Positions 16,547 to 24,539 are shown, counted from the first letter of the stretch. The stretch is 25,590 nucleotides of DNA from an uncultured Rikenella sp. (GCA_910577885.1 CAJTNK010000021.1:1-25590); one strand, 5' to 3'. Made by a program: numbers and translations. Notes: a model not told the origin generated them from the sequence alone.

Positions 16547-16873
16547 CTACCCGGCGATTTTGAGGCCGATGATCGAGACGATGAGCAGCGTGATAAAGAC
16601 CATCCGGGCCACCGTCATCGGTTCGTTCAGGAAAAGGACCCCCAGCACCACCGTCCCGACGGCTCCGATGCCGGTCCAGACCGGGTAGGCGGTTCCGATG
16701 GGCAAGGTCTGCGCCGCCCGCGCCAGCAACACCATGCTCAACACCAACGAGGCCAAGAATCCGGCCCCCCACAGGTAATACTCCGTGCCGGAAGCCCCCT
16801 TCATCTTGCCCAGACAGAAAGCGAAGCTGGCCTCGAAAAGGCCGGCCGTCACCAAAATCACCCAACTCATCAT
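16547..16873 (-). CDS. sugE: Small multidrug resistance transporter, SugE/Gdx type
   Basis: This 108-residue protein has four transmembrane helices: MSWVILVTAGLFEASFAFCL with the essential membrane glutamate near residue 15, then LWGAGFLASLVLSMVLLARA, GIGAVGTVVLGVLFLNEP and FITLLIVSIIGLKIAG. The sequence LPIGTAYPVWTGIGAVGTV is characteristic of the SugE/Gdx branch of the SMR family. That branch exports guanidinium and some quaternary ammonium ions as a dual-topology antiparallel dimer. The first ATG of the pair at 16873 fits the family start; a longer upstream frame lacks similarity. It is 72 bp downstream of glmM on the same strand and may be read with it. A hairpin sits directly before the start codon. 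I saw no guanidine riboswitch. Confidence 0.88.
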   Translation of the reverse strand: MMSWVILVTAGLFEASFAFCLGKMKGASGTEYYLWGAGFLASLVLSMVLLARAAQTLPIGTAYPVWTGIGAVGTVVLGVLFLNEPMTVARMVFITLLIVSIIGLKIAG

Positions 16874-16875
16874 AC

Positions 16876-16899
16876 GCAGTGAGATAAAGCGGTCACTGC
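16876..16899 (-). promoter_or_regulatory. Hairpin directly before the sugE start codon
   Basis: The 7-bp stem GCAGTGA/TCACTGC (16876-16882, 16893-16899) has a 10-nt loop and ends two bases before the ATG. In RNA it would cover the ribosome-binding region. It could be a simple translational control device or chance. Confidence 0.35.
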
Positions 16900-16945
16900 C
16901 CCCGTCCCCGGAGAGAATGACCGTTAGATTCAACAAAAATCAAGT

Positions 16946-18340
16946 TTAAAGCAAGCTGCGAATATCCGCCATGATCCGATTCGCCAGCGCATCGGCCGCC
17001 GCCCGATCCCGGCTTTCGGCATAGATCCGGATGATCGGCTCGGTGTTGGACTTGCGCAGGTGGACCCACTCGGTCGGGAAGTCGATCTTCACGCCGTCGA
17101 TGTCGTTCACCCGTTCCGAAGCGTACTTGGCCTTCATCTTGGCCAACACGGCGTCCACATCGGTCCCCGGCACCAGGTCGATGCGGTTTTTCGAGATGTG
17201 GTAGGCCGGATAGGTAGCCCGGAGTTCCGAGAGCTTGCGCCGCCCCGTCTTGGCCAGGTAGGTGAGCAGCAGAGCCACCCCCACCAGCGCATCACGCCCG
17301 CTGTGCAAAGCCGGATAGATCACCCCGCCGTTCCCCTCGCCGCCGATGACCGCCCCGGTTTCGCGCATCCGGGTCACCACATTGACCTCGCCCACCGCCG
17401 CCGCCGCGTAGCTTCCACCATACCGCGCCGTGACATCAGCCAAAGCCCGCGACGAGCTCAAGTTCGAGACCGTATTACCCGGCGTCTGCGACAGCACATA
17501 GTCCGCCACCGCCACCAGCGTGTACTCCTCGCCGAACATCGTCCCGTCTTCGTTCACCAAAGCCAGCCGGTCGACATCCGGATCGACCACCACCCCGAGA
17601 TCCGCTCCCGAGGCCGGCACCAGGGCCGCAATCTCGGTCAAGTGCTCCGGAATCGGCTCCGGATTGTGCGCAAACCGCCCGTCGGGCGTACAATTGAGCT
17701 CGACCACCTCGACCCCCATCTCCCGCAACAGCGCCGGCATCACCACGCCCCCCACCGAGTTGACCGCATCCACCACCACCTTGAAGCGCGCCGCCCGCAC
17801 CGCCTCGACATCCACCAACGGCAAAGCCAGTACGGCATCGATATGCTGCCGGTCGTACGACTCCCGGACCACCACCGATCCGATGCCGTCGATTTCCGGG
17901 AAAACATAAGCCTCGGTCTCCGCAATCTCCAGCACCCGCGCCCCCTCGGCCGCATCGAGAAACTCGCCCTGCCGGTTGAGCAGCTTCAAGGCATTCCACT
18001 GCTTCGGGTTATGGCTCGCCGTAAGGATGATCCCCCCGTCGGCACCGTGTCCCGTGACGGCCATCTCGGTCGTAGGCGTCGAGGCGAGTCCGATGGCGAT
18101 CACATCCACCCCGGAGGCCATCAACGTCCCCTCGACGATATCCGAGACCATCTCTCCCGATATCCGGGCATCCCGTCCGACCACCACCCGCAGCCGACGC
18201 CCCTCGGCCGCGGCCGTATTCTCTTTGAGCCACTGGCTGTAAGCAGCCGTGAGTTTCACTAAGTCGATCGGCGTCAGAGCGTCGCCGGGCGTCCCCCCGA
18301 TCGTGCCGCGAATCCCCGATATGGATTTAATCAGCGTCAT
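16946..18340 (-). CDS. glmM: Phosphoglucosamine mutase
   Basis: GlmM interconverts glucosamine-6-phosphate and glucosamine-1-phosphate on the route to UDP-GlcNAc for peptidoglycan and lipopolysaccharide. The four signatures of the alpha-D-phosphohexomutase superfamily are all present: the phosphoserine loop ILTASHNPKQWNALK, the metal loop DPDVDRLALV, the sugar loop GGEGNGGVIYP and the phosphate-binding RKSNTEPIIRIYAES. The length of 464 residues is normal. The start MTLIKSISGIRGTIGG is typical of Bacteroidota members, in which GlmM and phosphomannomutase are close, so a mannose-specific or dual role cannot be excluded. A weak -7-like TATCTTGC lies upstream at 18381-18374. The gene is flanked, together with sugE, by two inverted nested-hairpin repeats. 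Confidence 0.88.
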   Translation of the reverse strand: MTLIKSISGIRGTIGGTPGDALTPIDLVKLTAAYSQWLKENTAAAEGRRLRVVVGRDARISGEMVSDIVEGTLMASGVDVIAIGLASTPTTEMAVTGHGADGGIILTASHNPKQWNALKLLNRQGEFLDAAEGARVLEIAETEAYVFPEIDGIGSVVVRESYDRQHIDAVLALPLVDVEAVRAARFKVVVDAVNSVGGVVMPALLREMGVEVVELNCTPDGRFAHNPEPIPEHLTEIAALVPASGADLGVVVDPDVDRLALVNEDGTMFGEEYTLVAVADYVLSQTPGNTVSNLSSSRALADVTARYGGSYAAAAVGEVNVVTRMRETGAVIGGEGNGGVIYPALHSGRDALVGVALLLTYLAKTGRRKLSELRATYPAYHISKNRIDLVPGTDVDAVLAKMKAKYASERVNDIDGVKIDFPTEWVHLRKSNTEPIIRIYAESRDRAAADALANRIMADIRSLL

Positions 18341-18403
18341 GGTTTTTTATCGATTTTTAGTTGGAATTAGATGGCAAGATACTAATTTTCCTTGAAAATA
18401 GGT

Positions 18404-18551
18404 AACGGGAGGGTACTGTTCTTTTTACCTTCGTTTACCTCGCGTTACTTCGGTGAAATTTGCAGTCGTTCTTTCGCAACCGGAGGGTACTGTACCTTTT
18501 ACCTACGGTTTCCTCGCGCTACTTCGGTATAATGTGCAATCGGTCTTTAGC
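18404..18551 (+). repeat. Two tandem 74-bp repeats leading into the hairpin element
   Basis: GGGTACTG recurs at 18411, 18485 and 18559, exactly 74 bp apart. The units share AAC-GG-GGGTACTGT, TTTTACCT-CG-TT, CCTCGCG-TACTTCGGT and TGCA-TCG. The third occurrence is the left end of the nested-hairpin element. The RC of AACGGGAGGGTACTGT also ends copy A near 16480-16497, so the unit belongs to the same repeat family. Confidence 0.75.
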
Positions 18552-18830
18552 AACTGGCGGGTACTGTCCCTTTCTTGAAAGAAAGGGACCCAAAGAACTT
18601 TCGAAAGTGCTGTCGCACTTTAAAGCCATCCGGGGCACAAGGTACTCCGCTCGTTCGTGGGCCGGGAGCAATGATGCGCTTTAATGCAAGCAAAACCCCA
18701 AAGCGCATCATTGCCCCGACCCACAGCCGGCAGACACTGTACCAAGATAGAGTTAGGATGCGTAAGCATCCTTGAAAGTTTTTCTGGTTCTCTTTGTTCA
18801 CAAAGAGAACAGTTCTATCCGGCCCAAAGC
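18552..18830 (+). repeat. Nested-hairpin repeat element, copy B
   Basis: A roughly 270-bp non-coding element holds five hairpins: 18566-18589 (11-bp stem, GTCCCTTTCTT), 18604-18621 (AAAGTGC-TGTC-GCACTTT), 18668-18714 (15-bp stem GCAATGATGCGCTTT, 17-nt loop), 18756-18771 (GGATGC-GTAA-GCATCC) and 18787-18810 (11-bp stem GTTCTCTTTGT). Copy A has the same ends in the opposite orientation and hairpins at matching places. The right end (GAACAGTTC-ATCCGGCC) is repeated about 66 bp further on, near 18881-18898. There is no transposase. The rest of the 18341-18956 gap holds the 74-bp repeats and a promoter. Confidence 0.75.
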
Positions 18831-18916
18831 ACGGTTGGGCAAACTATACGAAAGCAAAACGAGCGAAGCGAAGGTAGTGAGAACAGTTCCATCCGGCCAC
18901 GCCACATTTTCAAGGA

Positions 18917-18947
18917 TTTAGAAAATTTTCGTTAATTTGTATTTTTG
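18917..18947 (+). promoter_or_regulatory. Promoter of the HsdR-N/ABC-F/LRR unit
   Basis: TATTTTTG at 18940-18947 is a perfect TAnnTTTG, with TTTA (near TTTG) at 18917-18920 and 19 nt between. Transcription would begin around 18954, only a few bases before the ATG at 18957, so the transcript would be almost leaderless. Confidence 0.5.
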
Positions 18948-18956
18948 CATTTGCGT

Positions 18957-19415
18957 ATGGCAGAGACGACCAAATATCCGCCGTTGAACCTCCCGCGCGT
19001 CGAGCTCCGGCTGCGGCGCACGGGGCCTAAGCCCGAGGTGTGGGATCCTCTGCGGCGCAAGTGGCTGGTTCTGACCCCGGAAGAGTGGGTCCGGCAGCAC
19101 TTCATCCGCTTCCTGACCGACACCCACGGCGTCGACCCTTACCGGATCATGCAGGAGCAGCCGCTGCGGATCGACGGCCAGTCTCTGCGGGCCGACATCG
19201 TCGTCTACTCGCAACAGGCCCGGCCGCAACTGGTCGTCGAGTGCAAGGCCGCCGGGGTGGAGATCACCCAGGAGGTCTTCAACCAGGTGGCCCGCTACAA
19301 CATTCAACTCGGCGTGCCGTATCTGGTGGTGACCAACGGCCTTCGGCACTACTGCTGCGAGATCGACCGCACCGCCCGCACCTACCGATTCATCAACGAA
19401 ATACCGCAACTCTAA
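18957..19415 (+). CDS. HsdR N-terminal-like (PD-(D/E)xK) nuclease-domain protein
   Basis: This 152-residue protein consists of the N-terminal nuclease domain of type I restriction HsdR subunits and little else. Visible motifs are EEWVRQHFIRFL, the catalytic pair in LRADIVVYSQ and LVVECKA (D...ExK), and the QVARYN motif that helps position DNA. There is no helicase motor, no HsdM or HsdS nearby, so this is not a restriction system as it stands. The same short protein is common in Bacteroidota genomes and its role is unknown; DNA repair or nuclease activity is a guess. The ATG at 18957 was chosen over an in-frame TTG at 18945, which overlaps the -7 box. The ABC-F gene starts five bases after its stop. 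Confidence 0.85.
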   Translation: MAETTKYPPLNLPRVELRLRRTGPKPEVWDPLRRKWLVLTPEEWVRQHFIRFLTDTHGVDPYRIMQEQPLRIDGQSLRADIVVYSQQARPQLVVECKAAGVEITQEVFNQVARYNIQLGVPYLVVTNGLRHYCCEIDRTARTYRFINEIPQL

Positions 19416-19420
19416 GCCAT

Positions 19421-21295
19421 ATGTCACTCCACCTGCAAGTTTCCGGTCTCACCAAGTCGTTCGGCGAACGCACCCTCTTCGAGTCGCTGTCGTTCAGCCT
19501 CTCCGAGGGCGAGCGGCTGGGGCTGATCGCCGCCAACGGGAGCGGCAAAACGACCCTCCTGAACCTCATCGCCGGACGGACCGAGGCCGACAGCGGAGAG
19601 ATCGTCTTCCGACGCGACCTGACGGTCGGTTACCTGGAGCAGGATCCCCGGTTTCCGGCCGGTCTGACCGTCCTCGAAGCCTGCTTCCACGGCCAGGACG
19701 AAGCCGTCCGGACCATCGCGCGGTATGAGCAGGCCCTGGCCTCGGGCGACGCGGCGGCCATCGAACGCGAAATGGCCGGCATGGAGGCCCTCGGGGCGTG
19801 GGCGTTCGAGCAGCGGGCCAAGGAGATCCTCACCCGGCTGCGGATCACGGACCTCGACCAAGCGGTCGAGACCCTCTCGGGCGGCCAGTTGAAACGGGTG
19901 GCACTGGCCGCCGCGCTGATCGTCGAGCCCGACCTGCTGATCCTCGACGAACCCACGAACCACCTCGACATGGAGATGACCGAGTGGCTCGAAGAGTACC
20001 TGGCCGGGCGGCGGATGAGCCTCCTGATGGTGACCCACGACCGCTACTTCCTGGACCGGGTCTGCAACCAAATCATCGAGATCGACGACCGGCAGCTCTA
20101 CAGCTACCGGGGCAACTACAGCTACTACCTCGAAAAGCGGCAGGAGCGCCTGGCCGCCGCCGATGCCGCTACGGACCGGATACGGAACCTCTACCGGCGC
20201 GAACTGGAGTGGATCCGCCGCACCCCCTCGGCGCGGTCCGGCAAGGCCAAGTATCGGGTCGACGCGTTTCAGGAGATCCGGGAAAAAGCCCGCGTCCGGA
20301 GGAGCGAAGAGAGCGTGCAGCTGGATGTTCGGCAGACCTATATCGGAAAGAAGATCTTCGAAGTCTCCCATCTCTGCAAACGGTTCGACCGACGGGTGAT
20401 TCTGGACGACTTCAGCTACCTCTTCGCCCGGTATGAGAAGCTGGGAATCGTGGGCGACAACGGAACCGGCAAGTCGACCTTTCTACGGATTCTGCTGGGG
20501 CTGGAACCGGCCGACAGCGGAACCGTCGACATCGGCCCGACGGTCCGTTTCGGTTACTACAGCCAGCAGGGGATGACCTTCGACCCCGATACGCGGGTGA
20601 TCGACACGGTGACCGCCATCGCCGAGCACGTGACGCTCGGCGACGGCCGCCAGATCAGCGCCTCGCAACTGCTGACCCGATTTCTCTTCTCGCCCCAGGC
20701 GCAGTACGACTACGTGGCCCGGCTCAGCGGCGGCGAACGGCGGAGGCTCTACCTCTGCACGATTCTGATGTCGAACCCGAACTTCCTGGTGTTGGACGAA
20801 CCGACCAACGACCTCGACATCCGCACCCTCAACGTGCTGGAAGAGTACCTGGCCTCGTTCTCCGGCTGCCTGATCGTGGTGTCGCACGACCGCTACTTCA
20901 TGGACAAGGTGGCCGACCACCTGCTGGTGTTCGAGGGCGAGGGACGTATCAAGGATTTCCCGGGCAACTACACCGACTACCGCACCTGGCGCAAAGAGCA
21001 GGAGGCCCTCACGGCGGCGGTCCGAACCCCTGTGCCGGTCAAATCGACCGCCGCAGCACCCGAAAAACCGAAAGAGCGCGTAAAGGGGAAGTTATCATTC
21101 AACGAGAAGCGCGAGTTCGAGCAGCTGGAGGCCGAAATTCCGCAGTTGGAGGCGGAGAAAGCGGAGCTCGAAGCGTCGCTGAGCAGCGGCACCCTCTCGA
21201 CCGAAGAGCTGATCGCCCGTTCGGAGCGGGTGGGCGCGCTGATCGAGGAGATCGACGCCAAATCGATGCGATGGCTCGAGCTGTCGGAACTCTAA
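19421..21295 (+). CDS. uup: Uup-like ABC-F ATPase
   Basis: This 624-residue soluble protein has two ABC cassettes and no membrane domain. Cassette 1 has Walker A AANGSGKTTLL, signature LSGGQLKRVALA, Walker B LLILDEPTNHLD and the H-loop VTHDRYFLDRV. An ABC-F linker follows, with RRELEWIRRTPSARSGKAK. Cassette 2 has GDNGTGKSTFL, LSGGERRRLYL, FLVLDEPTNDLD and VSHDRYFMDKV. The last 80 or so residues (KLSFNEKREFEQLEAEIPQL, a charged coiled coil, ending MRWLELSEL) match the Uup C-terminal domain. ABC-F proteins act on the ribosome; Uup is linked to ribosome function and to the precise excision of transposons through a DNA-binding tail. Its ATG is five bases after the nuclease-domain gene and 11 bases precede the LRR gene. 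Confidence 0.93.
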   Translation: MSLHLQVSGLTKSFGERTLFESLSFSLSEGERLGLIAANGSGKTTLLNLIAGRTEADSGEIVFRRDLTVGYLEQDPRFPAGLTVLEACFHGQDEAVRTIARYEQALASGDAAAIEREMAGMEALGAWAFEQRAKEILTRLRITDLDQAVETLSGGQLKRVALAAALIVEPDLLILDEPTNHLDMEMTEWLEEYLAGRRMSLLMVTHDRYFLDRVCNQIIEIDDRQLYSYRGNYSYYLEKRQERLAAADAATDRIRNLYRRELEWIRRTPSARSGKAKYRVDAFQEIREKARVRRSEESVQLDVRQTYIGKKIFEVSHLCKRFDRRVILDDFSYLFARYEKLGIVGDNGTGKSTFLRILLGLEPADSGTVDIGPTVRFGYYSQQGMTFDPDTRVIDTVTAIAEHVTLGDGRQISASQLLTRFLFSPQAQYDYVARLSGGERRRLYLCTILMSNPNFLVLDEPTNDLDIRTLNVLEEYLASFSGCLIVVSHDRYFMDKVADHLLVFEGEGRIKDFPGNYTDYRTWRKEQEALTAAVRTPVPVKSTAAAPEKPKERVKGKLSFNEKREFEQLEAEIPQLEAEKAELEASLSSGTLSTEELIARSERVGALIEEIDAKSMRWLELSEL

Positions 21296-21306
21296 CCCCT
21301 CTCCGG

Positions 21307-22761
21307 ATGAGACATTGGCACATAGCCCTCACAGCGCAGTATGAAACGGAGACCGCAACTGAACTCAGTTACAACATTCCCGCACTCCGATTCCGCGGCA
21401 AAGGTTACTGCACAATCGATTGGGGCGACGGAACCGTCGAGAGACACTGTTCTCTGAGACCGGGCCGCGGCTGTGAAGTGGCGGTTTATTCGCACTCCTA
21501 CGCAGCATTCGGACGCTACGACGTTCGGATCGACGGGGAACGGAACAGTCGCATCACCCGGTTCGAATGTGCCACCGACCACGGACCGAAACACCGACAA
21601 ACGAAAAACTTTTACACTTCGTTGATCCTGTCCGATTGCACCGAACTGGAAGAGTTGGATTGTTGGAAAAACAAGCTCACCAAACTGAACATCTACGAGC
21701 TGCCGAAATTAAAACGGTTGCATTGCGGACACAATCGATTGACCACCTTAGACATAAGTCGAAACATTCGATTAAAGGAGCTGAACTGCAGCCATAACAC
21801 AGAGCTTAAAGAACTGAAGGTCAGCCACTGCGCGAAACTGACCTTGTTGGACTGCTACGACAATCGACTGACGAGCTTGGACGTCAGCCACTGCCCCCGA
21901 CTGGACACATTGATTTGCGGCCAGAATCACTTAACGGCATTGGATGTCTGTCGCAACACTCGGTTAAAATACCTGGATTGCAGCGACAACCGGCTGACGG
22001 AACTGGACTTGAACCGGAACCGTCGATTGGAGTTTCTGGACTGTAACAACAATCGGCTGAGCGTTTTGGATGTGAGTCGATGCAGACGGTTAGGCGCCCT
22101 GCACTGCTCCGACAACCGACTCTCCGAACTGGATCTCAGTCGAAACAGACGGTTGAAAGATGTGTTGGAGTGCGAGAACAATCGGATTGAATCGCTAAAT
22201 ATCGACCGTTGTCCTGAACTGGAATATCTATTCTGTAGCGGCAACGAATTGACCATCCTGGACCTCAGTCGGTGTAGACGATTGATCGGACTGGGTTGTT
22301 CGGAGAACCGGTTGACCGCGCTGGACCTCGGTCGACAGACCCGATTGGATGAATTGGCTTGTTCCGGTAATCCGCTGAAAACGCTGAACGTCAACGGTTG
22401 CAAAGCATTGACCGTCTTGGATTGCTCGTTCAACCGACTGACCGCGCTGGACCTCGGATCCTGTCTCAGTCTGGAACAGTTATCCTGTCCGGAAAACCAC
22501 TTAAGCCGATTGGACCTAAACGCGTGTACACAATTGCAAAAACTGAACTGCACCAGAAATCGACTAACGATATTGAACGTCGATCGGTGTAGCGCCCTCA
22601 GCGAATTGAACTGCCGCAACAATAAGCTAACCCGATTGGACCTGAGTCGAAATCGAACGCTTGACCTGTTGATCTGCTCGGGGAATCCGTCGTTAACAGA
22701 CATCAGACTCAGCGACCACAAACCCACGACCATCCAAGCGAACAACCAACTGCTTCAGTAA
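21307..22761 (+). CDS. Leucine-rich repeat protein with a PKD-like N-terminal domain
   Basis: This 484-residue protein is not assigned to a named family. Residues 25-75 resemble a PKD/Ig-like strand pattern (TIDWGDGTVERHCSL, then YSHSYAAFGRYDVRI). From about residue 105 to 470 there are some 16 leucine-rich repeats of 21-22 residues, consensus LxxLDCSxNRLTxLDLSRNRR. Their regular cysteines (LDC) resemble internalin-like repeats of Bacteroidota. No signal peptide, lipobox or sorting tail is visible, so it looks cytoplasmic unless the start is wrong. The ATG at 21307 is 11 bases after the ABC-F stop. Base composition is visibly more A+T-rich than its neighbours, which suggests separate acquisition. 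The repeats invite recombination and length change. Confidence 0.85.
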   Translation: MRHWHIALTAQYETETATELSYNIPALRFRGKGYCTIDWGDGTVERHCSLRPGRGCEVAVYSHSYAAFGRYDVRIDGERNSRITRFECATDHGPKHRQTKNFYTSLILSDCTELEELDCWKNKLTKLNIYELPKLKRLHCGHNRLTTLDISRNIRLKELNCSHNTELKELKVSHCAKLTLLDCYDNRLTSLDVSHCPRLDTLICGQNHLTALDVCRNTRLKYLDCSDNRLTELDLNRNRRLEFLDCNNNRLSVLDVSRCRRLGALHCSDNRLSELDLSRNRRLKDVLECENNRIESLNIDRCPELEYLFCSGNELTILDLSRCRRLIGLGCSENRLTALDLGRQTRLDELACSGNPLKTLNVNGCKALTVLDCSFNRLTALDLGSCLSLEQLSCPENHLSRLDLNACTQLQKLNCTRNRLTILNVDRCSALSELNCRNNKLTRLDLSRNRTLDLLICSGNPSLTDIRLSDHKPTTIQANNQLLQ

Positions 22762-22767
22762 GCAAAA

Positions 22768-22807
22768 GATCGGGGGGCTCTTTTTATTGCAAAAGAGTCC
22801 CCCGATC
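22768..22807. terminator. Terminator between the LRR gene and ilvC
   Basis: A 17-bp stem (22768-22784 and 22791-22807) has one G-T pair and a 6-nt loop. On the minus strand it is followed by TTTT, so it is best suited to ilvC. It also lies six bases after the LRR stop and can block both directions. Confidence 0.8.
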
Positions 22808-22855
22808 GGCCGAATTCAAGCACCCAAAACATACGGGTACCTGTACACATCCAAC

Positions 22856-23905
22856 CTATTTGTTATTTTCCGGCCGCAACTGACGCACCACAGCCCCCGC
22901 CTGCCACATCTCGCTCTCACGCAGCTCCTTGAGCTCGTTTTCGAGCCCCTCGCGGTAGTCCGGCTTCGAGTTGCAATCGATCGAACGCTGAGCCTCGTTC
23001 CCATTGGCCACCTCGCTGTACAGCTTCTGGAACACCGGCAGCGTCGCATCCCGGAACGGTTTCCACCAGTCCAAAGCCCCCCGCTGAGCCGTAGTCGAAC
23101 AGTTGGCATACATCCAGTCCATCCCGTTTTCCGCCACCAGCGGCATCAACGACTGGGTAAGTTCCTCGATCGTCTCGTTGAACGCTTCCGACGGCGTATG
23201 CCCATGTTCGCGCAACACCTGGTACTGCGCCGCGAAGATCCCCTGAATCGCCCCCATGAGCGTCCCGCGTTCGCCGGTCAAGTCCGAGAACACCTCACGT
23301 TTGAAGTCCGTTTCGAACAGGTAGCCCGAACCGACCCCGATCCCGAGCGCGATCACCCGATCCTTAGCCCGCCCCGTAGCATCCTGGAAAACGGCGAAGC
23401 TGGAGTTCAACCCCCGCCCGGCCACGAACATCCGCCGCAGCGAAGTCCCCGACCCCTTCGGCGCCACGAGAATCACATCCACATCCGCCGGCGGCACGAT
23501 CCCGGTTTTTTCCTTGTACGTGATCCCGAACCCGTGCGAAAAATACAATGCCTTCCCCGGCGTCAAGTGTTTCTTCACGGTCGGCCACAGTGCGATCTGC
23601 CCGGCATCCGACAGCAGGAACTGAATAATCGTCCCCCGCTGACAAGCCTCTTCGATCTCGAAAAGCGTCTTGCCCGGCACCCAGCCATCAGCCACCGCCT
23701 TATCCCACGTTTTGGAATCCTTGCGCTGCCCGACAATCACATTGAACCCGTTATCGCGCAGGTTCATCGCCTGCCCCGGACCCTGCACGCCGTAACCGAT
23801 CACAGCAATCGTTTCGTCTTTCAGAATCTCGGTTGCCTTGCTCAACGGGAACTCCTCGCGCGTCACCACGCTCTCTTCCACGCCACCAAAATTGATTTTT
23901 GCCAT
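22856..23905 (-). CDS. ilvC: Ketol-acid reductoisomerase (NADP-type)
   Basis: IlvC converts acetolactate or acetohydroxybutyrate to the dihydroxy acids of valine, leucine and isoleucine synthesis, using Mg and NAD(P)H. The Rossmann loop is at residues 37-46 (GYGVQGPGQA), followed by a cofactor loop VGQRKDSKTWDKA. Its charged and polar residues suggest NADPH use. The knotted helical domain has FSDLTGERG with the metal-binding D and E, and the C-terminal part has NCSTTAQRGALDWW. The length of 349 residues is slightly above class I enzymes and usual for the Bacteroidota type. The common motif is GYGSQGHA; here it is GYGVQGPG, as I recall for this phylum. No other ilv or leu gene is in the window; the gene stands alone with its own terminator. 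Confidence 0.95.
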   Translation of the reverse strand: MAKINFGGVEESVVTREEFPLSKATEILKDETIAVIGYGVQGPGQAMNLRDNGFNVIVGQRKDSKTWDKAVADGWVPGKTLFEIEEACQRGTIIQFLLSDAGQIALWPTVKKHLTPGKALYFSHGFGITYKEKTGIVPPADVDVILVAPKGSGTSLRRMFVAGRGLNSSFAVFQDATGRAKDRVIALGIGVGSGYLFETDFKREVFSDLTGERGTLMGAIQGIFAAQYQVLREHGHTPSEAFNETIEELTQSLMPLVAENGMDWMYANCSTTAQRGALDWWKPFRDATLPVFQKLYSEVANGNEAQRSIDCNSKPDYREGLENELKELRESEMWQAGAVVRQLRPENNK

Positions 23906-24228
23906 TTTCTTTGTCTTGGTTTGTGTATGTGTTAGTTAGTTTTTCTACTCCTCGTTATCATTTCGAAAGATACGCATTTAATCCGTAACTCCGTCTTTTT
24001 TTGCCATTCGTTTCTCGCGCAGCCCGGCTACCAACCTTTCGCGGAGAAAGTTCGGCCCGTCCGAAGCTCGTTCGGGATCTTCCCATGACAGCCGCCGCTC
24101 CCCCCGGCAGCGGCTCGCGCGGCCCACAGGGCCGCAGTTTCCCAACTGACTGTCCAATTCCCGCCCGGCCCCTCGAAAACCACTTCCGCCGCCATCCTGC
24201 TCCGCCAACGGTCTTTGTCCGCGCGCCA

Positions 24229-24273
24229 GCGAAATCCTGTTCAAACGCGCTCCTTGCGTTTGAACGATTTCGC
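24229..24273. repeat. Long hairpin 1 of a tandem pair
   Basis: GCGAAATC-CT-GTTCAAACGC pairs with GCGTTTGAAC-GATTTCGC, an 18-bp stem with a two-base bulge and a 7-nt loop. GTCCGCGCGCCAGCG precedes it. A sister hairpin lies about 100 bp on. There is no gene in 23906-24607; apart from these hairpins, hairpin repeat copy 5 and the terminator of the last gene, I see nothing in that gap. Confidence 0.75.
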
Positions 24274-24333
24274 TACTTTAGGCGCGGCGCGCGGATTTTC
24301 TCTCTGCAAGCCATTCTTCGTCCGCGCGCTGGC

Positions 24334-24373
24334 GGAACTTGGTCAAACAACTTATGTTGTTTGACCAAGTTCC
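24334..24373. repeat. Long hairpin 2 of a tandem pair
   Basis: GGAACTTGGTCAAACAAC pairs perfectly over 18 bp with 24356-24373 around a TTAT loop. The preceding GTCCGCGCGCTGGCG nearly equals the text before hairpin 1, but the stem sequence differs with compensating changes on both arms. No U run follows, so it is not a standard terminator. Confidence 0.8.
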
Positions 24374-24525
24374 TACTCCAGCAATCGCGCGCGGGTCGAA
24401 CTATCCCAACATGCGGGAACTGCGCTCAGGCCGCGCGGGCCGCCCTTACGCCGGGCAGGCGCGCCCAAAGGGCGTCTTATTGGCCATCCGGAAAAGAAAT
24501 TTGCTACGAAAAACCCAACCTTCGA

Positions 24526-24539
24526 GTGCCGAGCGGCAC
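24526..24539. repeat. Hairpin repeat copy 5
   Basis: GTGCCGAGCGGCAC lies in the context TTGCTACGAAAAACCCAACC-TTCGA, which resembles the text before copy 3. No FISUMP-like coding follows it, so it looks like a solo copy or scar. Confidence 0.75.

Noticed and set aside
16874..16945. Possible guanidine riboswitch before the SugE/Gdx gene (ACGG next to G runs)
   Set aside because: The twin hairpins with ACGR loops of guanidine-II, and the longer ykkC and guanidine-III structures, are not present; only a simple hairpin is seen.
16138..18830. Insertion sequence or composite transposon around sugE-glmM
   Set aside because: No transposase or remnant is present and no target duplication can be seen; glmM is a core gene. 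Kept only as a repeat pair.
18957..19415. Type I restriction-modification system
   Set aside because: Only the N-terminal nuclease domain is present, with no motor, methylase or specificity subunit nearby.
21640..22740. Regular repeats that could be a CRISPR array
   Set aside because: They are the in-frame 63-66 bp units of leucine-rich repeats, with no constant repeat and no spacers.
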